Shown here: positions 27,222 through 38,900 of the stretch, piece after piece
How the letters are laid out: each line of letters starts with the position of its first letter
Numbering within the stretch: the first letter of the stretch is position 1
Assembly (NCBI RefSeq): GCF_014699035.1
Contig: NZ_JACXAA010000002.1
Coordinates: forward strand, 906,909 to 970,908
Origin: Spirosoma validum
Lineage (GTDB): Bacteria; Bacteroidota; Bacteroidia; Cytophagales; Spirosomataceae
Reading direction: 5' to 3'
DNA: 64,000 nucleotides
The notes under the pieces: generated by a model
Databases searched by the model: none
Seen by the model: only the letters and a program-made list of their open reading frames with translations
What the model was told of the DNA's origin: nothing
Position numbers and translations under genes: made by a program

Positions 27222-28653
27222 AGCTAAAAGAAATTGTGGAAAAAAAGTATTAAACGTGTTTCATCATAAGCCACCAAGGCTTTGTGTGGGTTTGATTATG
27301 AGTAATGTTTCATGTATATCGTTTGTCGTAGCTGGGGGTGGAAGTCCAGTGGTTGTTTTGGTAACTGTCCGAGCAATAACTGATTGTTTTGTTGTGAATT
27401 GAAATCGGATAAGATGAGCAGAACTACACTCATTCAGTTTGTCGATTGGTATCATATTGATTGCTGTTAAAGTGGAACTAGGTAACAGGGATGACGAGTG
27501 TGCTTCTCATTATGCCGTATGGACAGGTTAGCCTGGCAAAAGGAACCTCACACCAGCCAATGGCTACTGGGGAGGTAGCTCCAGGGGGATGGATAGAGAT
27601 TGATTTAGATGTACTGGTTTTGCCTGACCAACTAGGCAAAACGCGGAGATTCGATTGCGTGTCCAGGTCTGAGCGATCATTCCTGTGTTTGCTGGTTCTG
27701 GGAGATCAATTTTGTAAAATTCAGTCATATGCACATTTTTAGTTAAAAGAGTTAAGACAGATAGTTGTTCTATTTGTCACATGATCATTTTTATTTTTTT
27801 AATGTCTGGTTATTCTCTGGTCAGGATTGATCGACTATCAACCAGCACAATCGTTTCGCTACGTTTTGGCTTATCTAGAGGGGAGGAAACTTTATTCGTT
27901 GGCGGAGTACCTGATCAGGGCTAAGCGATTGCCTTAGTCGCTCTGTCAGTCGGAAGAGCGATCAAACCCGTTTGTGCAGACAAAAGCCGAGCAGTCTGGT
28001 AAAGAGCGGGCGTTGTTTCCGCCAAACAACAGAAGGTGGGAGTAGATACAAGTAAAAGCATAAGTGGTGGATTTAGTCGGTCAGGAAAAGGAGCGATTAA
28101 GAAAAAATAAGAAAATATCTTTGTTATAAATCTTGGTTTACGATGATCGAATTATAAATCATATGATTAAATGATTGTAAATTTAGCTATGAGAAACATA
28201 GACTATCACATATGCGACTATTTATATGTGTATTAACGGGAAGATAGCCGTTGTGGTTTTAGTATACTATAAACTACTAATTGGTTTCCTGTTTGTAGGA
28301 TAAATGCCTTTGAATGATGAATATCTTTTTTCTATACTATACTTCTTCCTTACAAGAAATAAGCTAATAATATATTGATAATTAGATAGTTAAATCGATT
28401 TACAGGGCTTGTTTTGTGCTCATCTTGCCTGTAGTATTCAGTCCTCTATAGTCTTCTATTAGCCTGTCAGTCATTTTCATATGAAATAGTGTTAATTGTT
28501 TGATAGTCAAGCGCATTTACCAAATAGTAAATTAATCGTTTCATGTGGTTATATTAATATTTTTTCATAAAAAACGCTATCCATTTAGCTCACCTTATAC
28601 CGATCATAGACATGGATGAGTTCAGCTGTCATGCAGATTAGCCCAGAAAATAA
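27222..28653. other. Long intergenic region upstream of the 1180-residue protein gene
   Basis: About 1.4 kb. The last 600 bases (28080-28650) are clearly AT-rich. Short open frames at 27264-27455 (minus) and 27491-27742 (plus) have no coding character or recognisable domain. A TATCTTTG sequence on the plus strand (28116-28123) faces no gene. The region should contain the promoter of the gene starting at 27221, but I cannot assign it. Confidence 0.5.
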
Positions 28654-28685
28654 AACCCCTACGGCTACTACTAGCCGTAGGGGTT
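28654..28685 (-). terminator. Intrinsic terminator of the 2096-residue repeat protein gene
   Basis: 13-bp perfect stem AACCCCTACGGCT/AGCCGTAGGGGTT with a 6-nt loop; on the minus strand it is followed by a T-rich tract (TTTTATTTT). It lies 22 nt beyond the stop codon. Confidence 0.85.
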
Positions 28686-28707
28686 CGTTAAAAATTGACC
28701 CGGATAC

Positions 28708-31700
28708 TTATTGCTGGAAGTAGTCGATCTTGTCGGCATCAACGTTGTTGTTGACCCGAACTTCACCGCCACTGGTTCCAAGAATCACCGAACTCATTGT
28801 CAACACACCCGTTGTTGCTCCCGGTGTTAACGTACCGGTGAAACCAAACGAGAGTTTATCGCCAGCCGCTACTACATTAGTCGTGGTAAGTGTGTAATAG
28901 CCTGGGTTGATATTGGCATCAAAGGTCCACGCGCTATTCGATACCGACCGACCGCCGATGCTGGTGGCCGTTGATGGGAAAATCAGCGGCATTTTGGCAT
29001 CCTTGGTCACCCGCACCGTGATTAGGCCACTGGTGGGCACACCCAGCAGTTCTAATACGTCTACCACCACAGTCATGTCGGTAGTGTTGTAAACCGTCGA
29101 CGGACGCGCATAGATGATGGGCGTCAGGTCAGGAACGACGCTAAAGATCATCGTTGCCGTTGCGGTCGTACTGGCGATGCCAGCCGCATCCACCGAACTG
29201 TAGGCAAAGGTGTAACTACCTGGTCCATCTACTGGATCATAGGTTAGCTCTGCCGGATCATAGCCATTGATTACCAGACCGCTCCCCGTCACGTCGGTTG
29301 CCAGGATGGGAGTACCTAAGTAGTAGAGAGTACCCGAAGCTGGCACGCTGTGAATGACAAAGGTATTGCCAGTTCCTAAGGAGCCATCTTCTGGATCGGA
29401 TCCAGCCAGCGTGGGTACCTGTACCTCGACGGTACCGCCTGGGTTGACATATGTCTGACTGACAGGGCTGGCCGAAGGAAGCCGATCGATGCCGAAGTTA
29501 GCATCGGTGGTCGTAGCCGTCACGGTGACAGCGAGGATACCGTTGGGCGTCCCATCGCTACCGGCTCCGGTGCCCAGATGCTCACCTACCGCCGTCCAAT
29601 TGGTGGGGAGCGAAGGGGTGGAAGCACCAGCCGCACTGGTCGTGATGATCAGACTATAAGTACCAGGGCTGACGCTACTGAACGAATACGTACCGTTGGC
29701 TTGAACAGGAACCGTAGCCACCGAACTACCACCCTGCACCAGACTGACATAGACGGGTAGGGTAGGGCCATTGACTGCAGTGCCACTAACCACGTTATCA
29801 TTTAGCCCATTAGCATCATCAAAGACCGAGCCGGACAGGCTTACCAGGGGCGACGAATTAATCGTCGCGGTACCCGTCGTGGTTGATTCCTTACCCGCAT
29901 TATCGATGGCTACGAAGGGTATCACCACTGGGTTAGCATCGTTGGTCGGATCAACCAGCACCGGTACTGTTGGTGCGCCACTGCCATTGGTCGGGATGAC
30001 TACGCCACTGCCAGGGAAATTACCAGCATTGTAGACACTGCCGTTGATCGTCAGGCTCGTTACGTTACCGGGGAAGCTAGTGATGCGTATCGCGGTCACA
30101 GAACCTGGTGCGGTATCCGTACTAGGTGTCGTGCTGGTGAACGCCGTTGGTGGAACAGTCACTGGACTGGTACCACCCGCATTGCTCACCGTAGTAGTAC
30201 CACTACCTGCCGTGGGCAGATGCTCGATGCCAAAGTTCTGAGCCGTAATGGCCGACGTACCAACGGTTAGCTCAATTTGGCCCAACGTAGCACTTTGTGG
30301 GGCTGTATTGCCTGCTCCCACGCTCTCACCCGTATTGACCCAACCCGTTGGCAGCGGACCCGCCGTGGCTGAAGTTGGTGAGGTGCTCACGACCAATTTG
30401 TAACCCGTTACGTTGGTCGGTACGTTGATCAAGTTATAAGTACCGTTGGACGCTACCGTCGTCGAACCGACTACGGTACCGCTACCATCAACCAGATTGA
30501 CATATAGAGTGCCACCCGTATTGGTGCCCGTCTCCGAGCCGTTCAGGGCCAGATTGCCATCGGCATCATGCCAGACCGTACCCGACACACTCGTCACTAA
30601 ACTTGAGTTGAGGGTGGCCGTTCCCGTGTTGGCCGACTCCTTGCCGGCATTGTCGATGGCCGTGAACGGAATCACGACGGAGTTGGCATCGTTGGTTGGA
30701 TCCACCAGAATCGGGACGGTTGGATTACCCGAGCCATCGGTGGGTACTACCACGCCACCCATTGGGAAGGTGCCGGTCGTATAGCCAGAGCCGTTGATGG
30801 TCAGACTCGTTACGTTGCCGGGGAAGGTCGTAATCCGAATCGCCGTCACACTACCCGGTGCCGTATCGGCGCTTGGGGTACCATTGCTGAACGTATTGGC
30901 TGGTACACTAACCGGGCTCGTGCCACCGGCGTTACTGGCCGTATTGCTACCACTACCCGCTGTGGGCAGGCGTTCAATCCCGAAGTTTTGAGCCGTTACT
31001 GCCGAGGTGCCCGTATTCAGTTCAATTTGTCCAAGGGCGGTAGACTGCGTCGCCGTGTTTGATGGATTGACGTTTTCACCCGTGTTGACCCAACCCGCTG
31101 GCAGCGGACCCGCCGTGGTTGAGCCTGGTGAGGTACTCACCACCAGTTTGTAACCTGTTACGTTGGTCGGCACGTTTGCTAACGTGTAGCTGCCATCCGA
31201 GGCAACCGTTGTCGACCCAACGACGCTGCCTGTTCCATCCACTAAGTTGACATATAGCGTAGTACCGGTGTTGGTCCCCGTTTCCGAACCGTTCAAGGCC
31301 AGATTACCGTCGGCATCGTTCCAGACGCTGCCCGAGACGGTAATCACAGGCGACGAGTTGATGGTTGCGGTACCCGAGGTGCTGGATTCTTTCCCCGCGT
31401 TATCAACGGCAAGGAAGGTAATCACGACTGGATTGGCATCATTCGTAGGATCGACCTGAATCGGCACCGTCGGATTGCCACTGCCATCGGTCGGTATGGT
31501 AACGCCTGATCCGGGGAAGGTACCCGCCGTATAGCTGGTGCCGTTGACGGTCAGACTCGTTACGTTACCGGGGAAGGCCGTGATATGAATGGCCGTCACC
31601 GAGCCCGGTGCCGTATCCGTACTTGGCGTCGTGTTGGTGAACGTATTGGCCGGTATGGTTACTGGGCTGGTGCCACCCGCGTTAGCCACGGTGTTGGCCC

Positions 31701-34700
31701 CACTGCCCGGCGTGGGCAGCACTTCGATCCCAAAGTTCTGAGCGGCAATACTGGAACTACCCATCGTTAGCTCGATTTGGCCCAGGGTTGTTGACTGAGG
31801 AGCGGTGTTGCCACTGCCCACATTCTCACCGGTGCTGACCCAACCCGTTGGCAAAGGACCTGCCGTGGCCGAGCCTGGTGAGGTGCTCAGCACCAGCTTG
31901 TAGCCCGTTACGTTGGTCGGTACGTTTGCTAACGTGTAGGTGCCATCGGCTGCTACTGTTGTCGAGCCCACTACCGTTCCTGCACCATCCACCAAATTGA
32001 CGTAGAGCGTAGTACCGGTGTTGGTTCCGGTCTCGGTTCCATTGAGGGTGATACTACCATCGGCATCATTCCAGACCGTGCCTGATACCGTAGCAACCAG
32101 ACTAGAATTAATGGTCGCTGTACCCGTGCTGGTAGATTCTTTGCCTGCATTATCCACGGCCACGAAAGCAATCACGACTGGATTGGTATCATTGGTTGGA
32201 TCGACGGCGACGGGCACCGTTGGCCTGCCACTGCCATCGGTGGGTACTACCACGCCACCACCGGGGAAGTTACCCGAATTGTAGACACTGCCATTCACCG
32301 TTAGGCTGGTGGTATTAGAGGGGAAAGCGGTAATTCGTATCGCCGTTACCGACCCTGGGGCCGTATCCGTGCTAGGACTGGTGCTGGTGAAGGCACTTGG
32401 GGGCACCGTCACTGGCGTTGTGCCTCCTGCGTTGGCAACGGTGGCTGAACCGCTACCCGGTGTGGGTAACTGCTCAATACCGAAGTTCTGCGCCGTGATG
32501 GCACTGGTTCCTATGGTCAATTCAATCTGGCCTACCGTAGTGGTTTGGGTTGCCGTATTGGTCGCTCCCACACTTTCGCCCGTATTGACCCAACCGGTTG
32601 GCAACGTACCGGGCGTAGTCGATGTAGCGGAATTGGTTAATACCAGTTTGTAGCCCGTTACGTTAGTGGGTAGGCCACTAAAACCGTAACTACCGTCAGC
32701 AGCTACTGTTGTCGATGCAATCACCGTATTAGCGGCATTTACTACGTTGACATACAGAGACCCGCTCGCGTTAGTGCCCGTCTCTAAGCCGTTTAGCGAT
32801 CCATTACCATCTGTATCGTTCCATACCTGACCCGCCAGTGTGGTCACCAGCGTGGAGTTAATTACGGCTGTCCCAGATGTAGTGGATTCTTTACCCGCAT
32901 TATCGACGGCCACAAACGTAAAGGTCACTGGATTGGCATCCGTTGTGGGATCGACCAGGATAGGTACAGTTGGCGCACCGCTACCATTGGTGGGTACTAT
33001 GACACCCGTTGGCGTTCCACCCGTGAATTGAGGAGAGGCCGAGGTGTAAACCGCCCCATTAATAGTCAGACTCGTTACGTTGCTGGGGAACGTAGTGATG
33101 CGAATGGCTGTCACGCTACCCGGTGCGGTATCGGTGCTGGGTGCCGTACTGGTGAAAGCACTTGGCGGAACTGTAACCGGACTGGACCCCTGGGCATTGA
33201 TGGCCGTGGCCGTACCGTTGCCCGGTGTAGGTAATTGCTCAATACCAAAATTAGCCCCTGTCACGGCCGATGTGCTGGTTGTTAGCTCAATCTGGCCTAG
33301 CGTAGTTGATTGGGTCGCTGTATTGTTTGTACCTGCCACTTCGCCCGTATTGACCCAGCCCGTGGGTAAGCCACCCACTGCAGTCGAGGAGGCCGTGTTG
33401 GTCAAGACCAGTTTGAGGCCCGAGGTATTGCCGGGTACACTACTAAAGCTATATGTGCCCGTGGCACTAACCAGAGAAGAACCGATTACGGTACCATTGG
33501 ACGCTACCAGGTTGACGTAAAGCGGTCCACCTGCATTGGTACCCGTTTCGGAACCGTTTAGGGTCAGATTCCCATCGGCATCGTTCCAGACCGTACCGTT
33601 TAGCGTTACATCCAGCGCCTGTGCGCCCGCACAAATGACAATAGAACTTACTGCCGAACAGTTATAAGTGTCTACATTAAAATCACTGCCGTCATTATCA
33701 CCCTGCGATCCATCATTGTGATGACCCACGTAGCAATACGCCTGTGTACCGTCTTTTACATAAACGCTGGTGTGACCACCTACTTCCAGAAGCAGCGCCT
33801 TATCTGTCCCCTGGGTAAAGCCCCTTGGCACTCGTGGCAATGTGGCAACGGAAACCGACGAAAGCTGACCAATCATGCTACCATCGTTAGAGCCCCACTC
33901 CAGCAAGGTACCATTAGCCAATACAGCACCGGCGGCATTCTGGTCCTCATCGGCATCCTGAGCGGATATAGCGATTACATCGGTAAGATTAGCGGTATTA
34001 GCGGCATTTCGTACATTCACCCATGTATTCTGGTCGGTAGTAGAACCTATACCCAGGTTGCCATCTTCATTTTCACCCAGCACATAAATGAGTCTTAGGG
34101 TGTTGTGCAGCACATAATAAGCAACCCCATTGCTGCTGCTACTGGCAACACCGCTGCTTACATCGATCATTTTTATATCGGAAGCCGATGCAAAGGCAGC
34201 AGGTTTGGTCGTCATCAGTGTGGCACGGGTGGAGGACGTTGCCCCGCCGGTACCCAGCCGGATAGCATCACCCCATGTGTACCAGTTATTATCAGACGTA
34301 ATCGCCAGTGTGCCTCTTGGACTGATGCGCAATTGAGTAACGCCGGTCAGGAAAGGATTACCAGTGGCGGTGGTCGTGACGTGGTGCCAGGCGGTGTTGC
34401 TGCTGGACGTGCCATCGCCATACAAAGTTCCCTTAGCACCCATCACGTATACATTGCCTGAGTTGGTAAGAATGGCCAGCGCACCAAACGTAGCGGTCAT
34501 TATCTTAACATCTGTAGCTACGACGCCTGTAGGAAGCGCAAACGGAGCAATAGCCTCACTGCTTGTCAGGCTGCTGTTCACCACAACGCCTTCTTCCCCC
34601 CATACATAGATTTGGTTATTGGTGGTAAGGATAAAATGTTGGGTGGGGCCATTGCCGCCAGAACCGGTTGTCGCCTTTAAAATAGTACCTGAGTAGGTAT

Positions 34701-34998
34701 AGCCATTGGCGGGAGAAATAACGGTGGCGACCAGCTTATGATCATTGCCGTTGGGCGCTGCCCGTTCCCCCCAAATGGCAAATGTGCCATCAGTACGTTT
34801 AGCTATAGTAGTATGATAGCTACTTATGAGGTGGTCGTAAGGGTCATCCGTAGTACAGGACTGAGCTGACACGGATCTAATACTAAACAACAACATACTG
34901 AGTACCAGACAGTATGTTGGCCAGCGCTTTTTCTGTAAAAACTGATTTTCCCGCGCTAGCAGAGCGAAAATCAGCCGCAGGTAAAGATTACTTTTCAT
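28708..34998 (-). CDS. Secreted repeat protein: RCC1-like propeller head, 250-residue repeats, YFQQ C-terminal module
   Basis: 2096 residues. The signal peptide has an extended basic N-region and ends at SIRSVSAQ (about residue 46). Residues 50-455 are RCC1-like repeats (KRTDGTFAIWGE, LTTNNQIYVWGEEG, ITSDNNWYTWGDA, LANGTLLEWGSNDG), which form a seven-bladed-type propeller. Five full repeats of about 250 residues occupy roughly 465-1710, each with the VWNDADGN acidic loop and NFGIEQLPTPGSG linker; a sixth divergent copy (GSVFDDANGLNDNVVSG) and a cadherin-like segment (EVQVPTLAGSDPEDGS) follow. Residues 1957-2096 are the shared C-terminal module ending DADKIDYFQQ. Extracellular or surface-anchored; the propeller could be the binding head. 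Role inferred from architecture only. Confidence 0.87.
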   Translation of the reverse strand: MKSNLYLRLIFALLARENQFLQKKRWPTYCLVLSMLLFSIRSVSAQSCTTDDPYDHLISSYHTTIAKRTDGTFAIWGERAAPNGNDHKLVATVISPANGYTYSGTILKATTGSGGNGPTQHFILTTNNQIYVWGEEGVVVNSSLTSSEAIAPFALPTGVVATDVKIMTATFGALAILTNSGNVYVMGAKGTLYGDGTSSSNTAWHHVTTTATGNPFLTGVTQLRISPRGTLAITSDNNWYTWGDAIRLGTGGATSSTRATLMTTKPAAFASASDIKMIDVSSGVASSSSNGVAYYVLHNTLRLIYVLGENEDGNLGIGSTTDQNTWVNVRNAANTANLTDVIAISAQDADEDQNAAGAVLANGTLLEWGSNDGSMIGQLSSVSVATLPRVPRGFTQGTDKALLLEVGGHTSVYVKDGTQAYCYVGHHNDGSQGDNDGSDFNVDTYNCSAVSSIVICAGAQALDVTLNGTVWNDADGNLTLNGSETGTNAGGPLYVNLVASNGTVIGSSLVSATGTYSFSSVPGNTSGLKLVLTNTASSTAVGGLPTGWVNTGEVAGTNNTATQSTTLGQIELTTSTSAVTGANFGIEQLPTPGNGTATAINAQGSSPVTVPPSAFTSTAPSTDTAPGSVTAIRITTFPSNVTSLTINGAVYTSASPQFTGGTPTGVIVPTNGSGAPTVPILVDPTTDANPVTFTFVAVDNAGKESTTSGTAVINSTLVTTLAGQVWNDTDGNGSLNGLETGTNASGSLYVNVVNAANTVIASTTVAADGSYGFSGLPTNVTGYKLVLTNSATSTTPGTLPTGWVNTGESVGATNTATQTTTVGQIELTIGTSAITAQNFGIEQLPTPGSGSATVANAGGTTPVTVPPSAFTSTSPSTDTAPGSVTAIRITAFPSNTTSLTVNGSVYNSGNFPGGGVVVPTDGSGRPTVPVAVDPTNDTNPVVIAFVAVDNAGKESTSTGTATINSSLVATVSGTVWNDADGSITLNGTETGTNTGTTLYVNLVDGAGTVVGSTTVAADGTYTLANVPTNVTGYKLVLSTSPGSATAGPLPTGWVSTGENVGSGNTAPQSTTLGQIELTMGSSSIAAQNFGIEVLPTPGSGANTVANAGGTSPVTIPANTFTNTTPSTDTAPGSVTAIHITAFPGNVTSLTVNGTSYTAGTFPGSGVTIPTDGSGNPTVPIQVDPTNDANPVVITFLAVDNAGKESSTSGTATINSSPVITVSGSVWNDADGNLALNGSETGTNTGTTLYVNLVDGTGSVVGSTTVASDGSYTLANVPTNVTGYKLVVSTSPGSTTAGPLPAGWVNTGENVNPSNTATQSTALGQIELNTGTSAVTAQNFGIERLPTAGSGSNTASNAGGTSPVSVPANTFSNGTPSADTAPGSVTAIRITTFPGNVTSLTINGSGYTTGTFPMGGVVVPTDGSGNPTVPILVDPTNDANSVVIPFTAIDNAGKESANTGTATLNSSLVTSVSGTVWHDADGNLALNGSETGTNTGGTLYVNLVDGSGTVVGSTTVASNGTYNLINVPTNVTGYKLVVSTSPTSATAGPLPTGWVNTGESVGAGNTAPQSATLGQIELTVGTSAITAQNFGIEHLPTAGSGTTTVSNAGGTSPVTVPPTAFTSTTPSTDTAPGSVTAIRITSFPGNVTSLTINGSVYNAGNFPGSGVVIPTNGSGAPTVPVLVDPTNDANPVVIPFVAIDNAGKESTTTGTATINSSPLVSLSGSVFDDANGLNDNVVSGTAVNGPTLPVYVSLVQGGSSVATVPVQANGTYSFSSVSPGTYSLIITTSAAGASTPSLPTNWTAVGEHLGTGAGSDGTPNGILAVTVTATTTDANFGIDRLPSASPVSQTYVNPGGTVEVQVPTLAGSDPEDGSLGTGNTFVIHSVPASGTLYYLGTPILATDVTGSGLVINGYDPAELTYDPVDGPGSYTFAYSSVDAAGIASTTATATMIFSVVPDLTPIIYARPSTVYNTTDMTVVVDVLELLGVPTSGLITVRVTKDAKMPLIFPSTATSIGGRSVSNSAWTFDANINPGYYTLTTTNVVAAGDKLSFGFTGTLTPGATTGVLTMSSVILGTSGGEVRVNNNVDADKIDYFQQ
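29838..33606 (-). repeat. Five tandem 750-bp coding repeats plus one divergent copy
   Basis: The acidic-loop codons recur at 30561, 31311, 32061, 32811 and 33576, giving spacings of 750, 750, 750 and 765 bp. The outermost (first in the protein) unit is 15 bp longer, and the innermost copy near 29820 is much diverged. Confidence 0.88.
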
Positions 34999-35928
34999 AG
35001 ATTAAACGGAGATGTAATAAAAAAAGAATAATTGACTTGTCTTTAAGGGTAATTGAGTTATTAAATATTTGATAATCAACGGTTAATACTTTTTTTGGTG
35101 TCTGTACCTCGATCAAATAGTCTGTCGTCTATTGTTGCCTTTTCGCTTGTACAGGCCAGGGGCTTATTTCAATGGAAAGGCGTGCAGGCGTTGACTTATA
35201 AAATAGATACATATGATCTGATATTTTCAAAAAACAACATATTCTGACGCATTGGAGCTTCTGCAATAGCTTAAAGTCGTAACCAGCGACTACAGGTACC
35301 TTTATCCTTTGAACAGCAAACTAAGCGTTGATACCTACCAGGTCAGATAGAATATGAGTAACCAAAATAGATTATTACTGCTACTTATGAATGATTAAGT
35401 GATAGAATTTATTTATGATAGAATGATACTGGGTTAGAAGTAGCAAAGTAAATAAAAGATGATGTATGTAACTATTGTTATATTATACTTCTTGTGAATT
35501 AGTCAAACTGATGTCCCTCGACATAAGTGGATATACTGAAGTGTTATTTAGGATTTAATTAAGTAGTCACGTGTAATAAAAATTCTATAATTACCGATTA
35601 AAGTTTAGCTTTTTATTTATTATCTAATTGATTATTAGAATAATATAGACATAGATAGTTTTCGGCTGTGCGATTCTTTATCAAGCGAATTTTTGGATAA
35701 AATTGCGTATTGCTACGTATTAGGCAAATGGTCAGGAGTAAAGAAAAAATCACTCATAAATAGACTGATAATCAGATTGGTTGACCAGATGATAAATTTA
35801 TTGTTACATATGTATATGATAATTTACTTGTGTGTTTATAGTGTTTACTTATAAGAGATACTAGTAGTAAAACAAAATACAGCTTATACAGGGCTGAAAT
35901 TATTAACGACTATCGGCTGGTAATAAAA
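34999..35928. other. AT-rich intergenic region upstream of the 2096-residue protein gene
   Basis: About 930 bases, strongly AT-rich from 35380 on, with no coding frame. No exact minus-strand TAnnTTTG element was found near the gene start at 34998. Confidence 0.5.
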
Positions 35929-35963
35929 AAGTCTGGCTCTTCCCGATGGGAAGAGCCAGACTT
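35929..35963 (-). terminator. Intrinsic terminator of the 3498-residue repeat protein gene
   Basis: 16-bp perfect stem (AAGTCTGGCTCTTCCC and its complement) with a GAT loop and a T-run on the minus strand, 34 nt past the stop codon. Its stem begins with the same ten bases as the terminator at 23600. Confidence 0.9.
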
Positions 35964-35997
35964 ACTCGATACGTCTCTACAAACTGCCGTTTTCAGC

Positions 35998-38900
35998 TTA
36001 TTGCTGGAAATAGTCGATCTTATCCGCGTCAACGTTGTTGTTGACCCGAACTTCACTGCCACTAGTTCCAAGAATCACCGCGCTTAGAGTTACAACACCC
36101 GTCGTAGCACCCGTCGTCAATGTACCGGTGAAGCCAAACGAGAGTTTATCGCCAGCGGCTATAGGCTGGGTCGTGGTCAGTGTGTAATAGCCTGGGCTCG
36201 AATTGTTAATCGTCCATACACTATTCTGCACAGCCCGGTTGTTGATTCGGGTGGCACTAGGGTCATAGGTCAGATTAACCCTGGAATCCCTGGTCACACG
36301 AACCGTAACAGTCCCGCTGGTCGCTACGCCTACCAATTCCACTACGTCGACCACTACCGTAACGGGGGTGGTGGCGTAAACGCTGGTAGGTCGGGCGTAG
36401 ATAATGGGCGTCAGATCCGGTCTGGCGAGAAGCGTAGCCGTACCAGTTGTTGTCGACTGTTTGCCCGCATTATCCACAGCTACGTAGGTAAACACTACGT
36501 TCGCGGCATCGTTCGTCGGATTCACCAGGATGGGCACAGTTGGTTCTCCCGTGCTGGTTGTGGGTATCGCTACGCCACCACCGGGGAAGGTGCCTGCTGT
36601 GTAGACCGTACCGTTGATCGTCAGGCTGGTCGCATTGCTGGGGAAGCCCGTCAGACGAATCGCCGTTACGCTACCCGGAGCCGTATCCGTGCCTGGACTA
36701 ATGCTGCTGAACGCCGTTGCCGGAACGGTTACACCGAAAGCTCCGCCATTATTAACGGCTACTGCTGTACCACTACCCGGTGCGGGCAGTTGTTCGATGC
36801 CGAAGTTCTGGGCCGTCACCGACGTCGTACCAATGGTGATCTCGATCTGACCCAGGACCGCACTTTGCGTGGCCGAGTTAGAGGGATCGACGCTTTCGCC
36901 GGTATTGACCCAGCCCGTTGGCAGCGGACCCGGAGTAACGGCTGTCGCAGAGGTACTCAGCACCAGACGGTAACCCGATACGTTGGTGGGCACTCCTACT
37001 AGCGCATAGCTACCATCCGTGGCTACCGTTGTTGAACCAACAACCGTTCCTGCACCATCCACTATGTTGACATAGAGCGGACCACCGGTATTGGTACCCG
37101 TTTCTGAACCATTGAGCGTCAGACTACCATCGGCATCATTCCAGACCGTACCCGAGATGCTGGTGACCAGCGTCGAGTTAATGATGGCCGTACCGGTGTT
37201 GGTCGACTCCTTGCTGGCGTTATCAATGACCACAAAGAGAATTACTACCGGATTCGCATCATTCGTCGGATCGACCAGAACCGGCACACTTGGGTTACCA
37301 ATAGTATCGGTAGGTACGGTCACCCCTGCACCAGGGAAAGTTCCGGCCGTGTAGACGCTACCGTTGATCGTCAAACTGGTTACGTTGCCTGGGAAGCTGG
37401 TGATCCGTATCGCCGTTACGCTACCCGGAGCCGTATCCGTGCTCAGACTACCATTGGTAAAGGTGTTGGCGGGCACGGTCACTGGGCTGGTACCACCGGC
37501 ATTAGTAACTGCGTTGGAGCCGTTCCCTGCCGAAGGCAGTTGTTCGATGCCGAAGTTCTGGGCCGTCACCGACGTCGTACCAATGGTGATCTCGATCTGA
37601 CCCAGAACCGCACTTTGCGTGGCCGAGTTGGATGGATCGACGCTTTCGCCGGTGTTGACCCAGCCTGTTGGCAGCGGACCCGGCGTGGTGGCTGTCGCTG
37701 AGGTGCTCAACACCAGCTTATAACCCGACACGTTAGTGGGCACTCCTACCAAGGCGTAGCTACCATCCGTGGCTACCGTGGTCGACGCGACAAGCGTGTT
37801 GCCGGCGTCAAGCAGATTGACGAAGAGCGGACCACCCGTGTTAGTGCCCATCTCTGAACCGTTCAGACTCAGACTGCCATCGGCATCATTCCAGATCGTA
37901 CCCGAGATGCTGGTGACCAGTGTCGAGTTGATGATGGCTGTACCAATGTTGGTCGACTCTTTACCGGCGTTATCGACCGCTACAAAGACAATCACTACCG
38001 GATTCGCATCGTTGGTTGGATCGACGAGGATAACCGGCGTTGGATTACCGTTACCATCGGTTTGCACAATCACACCTGCTCCGGGGAAGGTTCCGGCTGT
38101 GTACACACTACCGTTGACCGTCAGGCTGGTTACGTTGCCTGGGAAGCTGGTGATCCGTATCGCCGTTACGCTACCTGGAGCCGTATCCGTGCTCAGACTA
38201 CCATTGGTGAACGTATTAGCTGGCACGGTCACCGGACTGCTACCACCGGCATTGGTGACAGTATTGGAGCCATTCCCTGCTGAAGGTAACTGCTCGATGC
38301 CGAAGTTCTGAGCCGTAATTGACGTCGTACCGATGGTGATCTCGATCTGACCCAGGATAGCGCTTTGCGTGGCCGAGTTGCCTGCCCCGACGCTTTCCCC
38401 CGTATTGACCCAGCCGGTTGGTAGGGGACCAGGGGTGGTGGCTGTGGCCGAGGTGCTGAGCACCAGGCGGTAACCCGATACGTTCGTCGGTAATCCTGTC
38501 AGAGTGTAGCTGCCATCAGCCGCCACACTAGTTGAGGCTACAAGGGTATTGCTGGCGTCAAGCAGATTGACATACAACGTAGTACCCGTGTTGGTGCCGT
38601 TTTCCGATCCGTTCAGACTCAGACTACCATCGGCATCATTCCAGACCGTACCCGAGATGCTGGTGACCAGCGTCGAGTTGATGACGGCTGTGCCGAAATT
38701 GGCTGATTCTTTGCCCGCGTTATCGATAGACACAAAGAGGATTGCCACGGAGTTCGCATCATTCGTCGGATCGACCAGAACCGGCACACTTGGGTTACCA
38801 TTGCCATCGGTCGGCACAATCACACCTGCACCGGGGAAGGTTCCGGCTGTGTAGACGCTACCGTTGACCGTCAGGCTGGTTACGTTGCCTGGGAAGCTGG

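Noticed and set aside
27491..27742. Plus-strand frame of 83 codons in the spacer
   Set aside because: No recognisable domain and no coding composition; it lies in a non-coding, partly AT-rich spacer.
28116..28123. Plus-strand TATCTTTG in the spacer downstream of the 2096-residue gene
   Set aside because: It matches the promoter consensus, but no gene or hairpin follows on that strand, and the region is AT-rich enough for chance matches.
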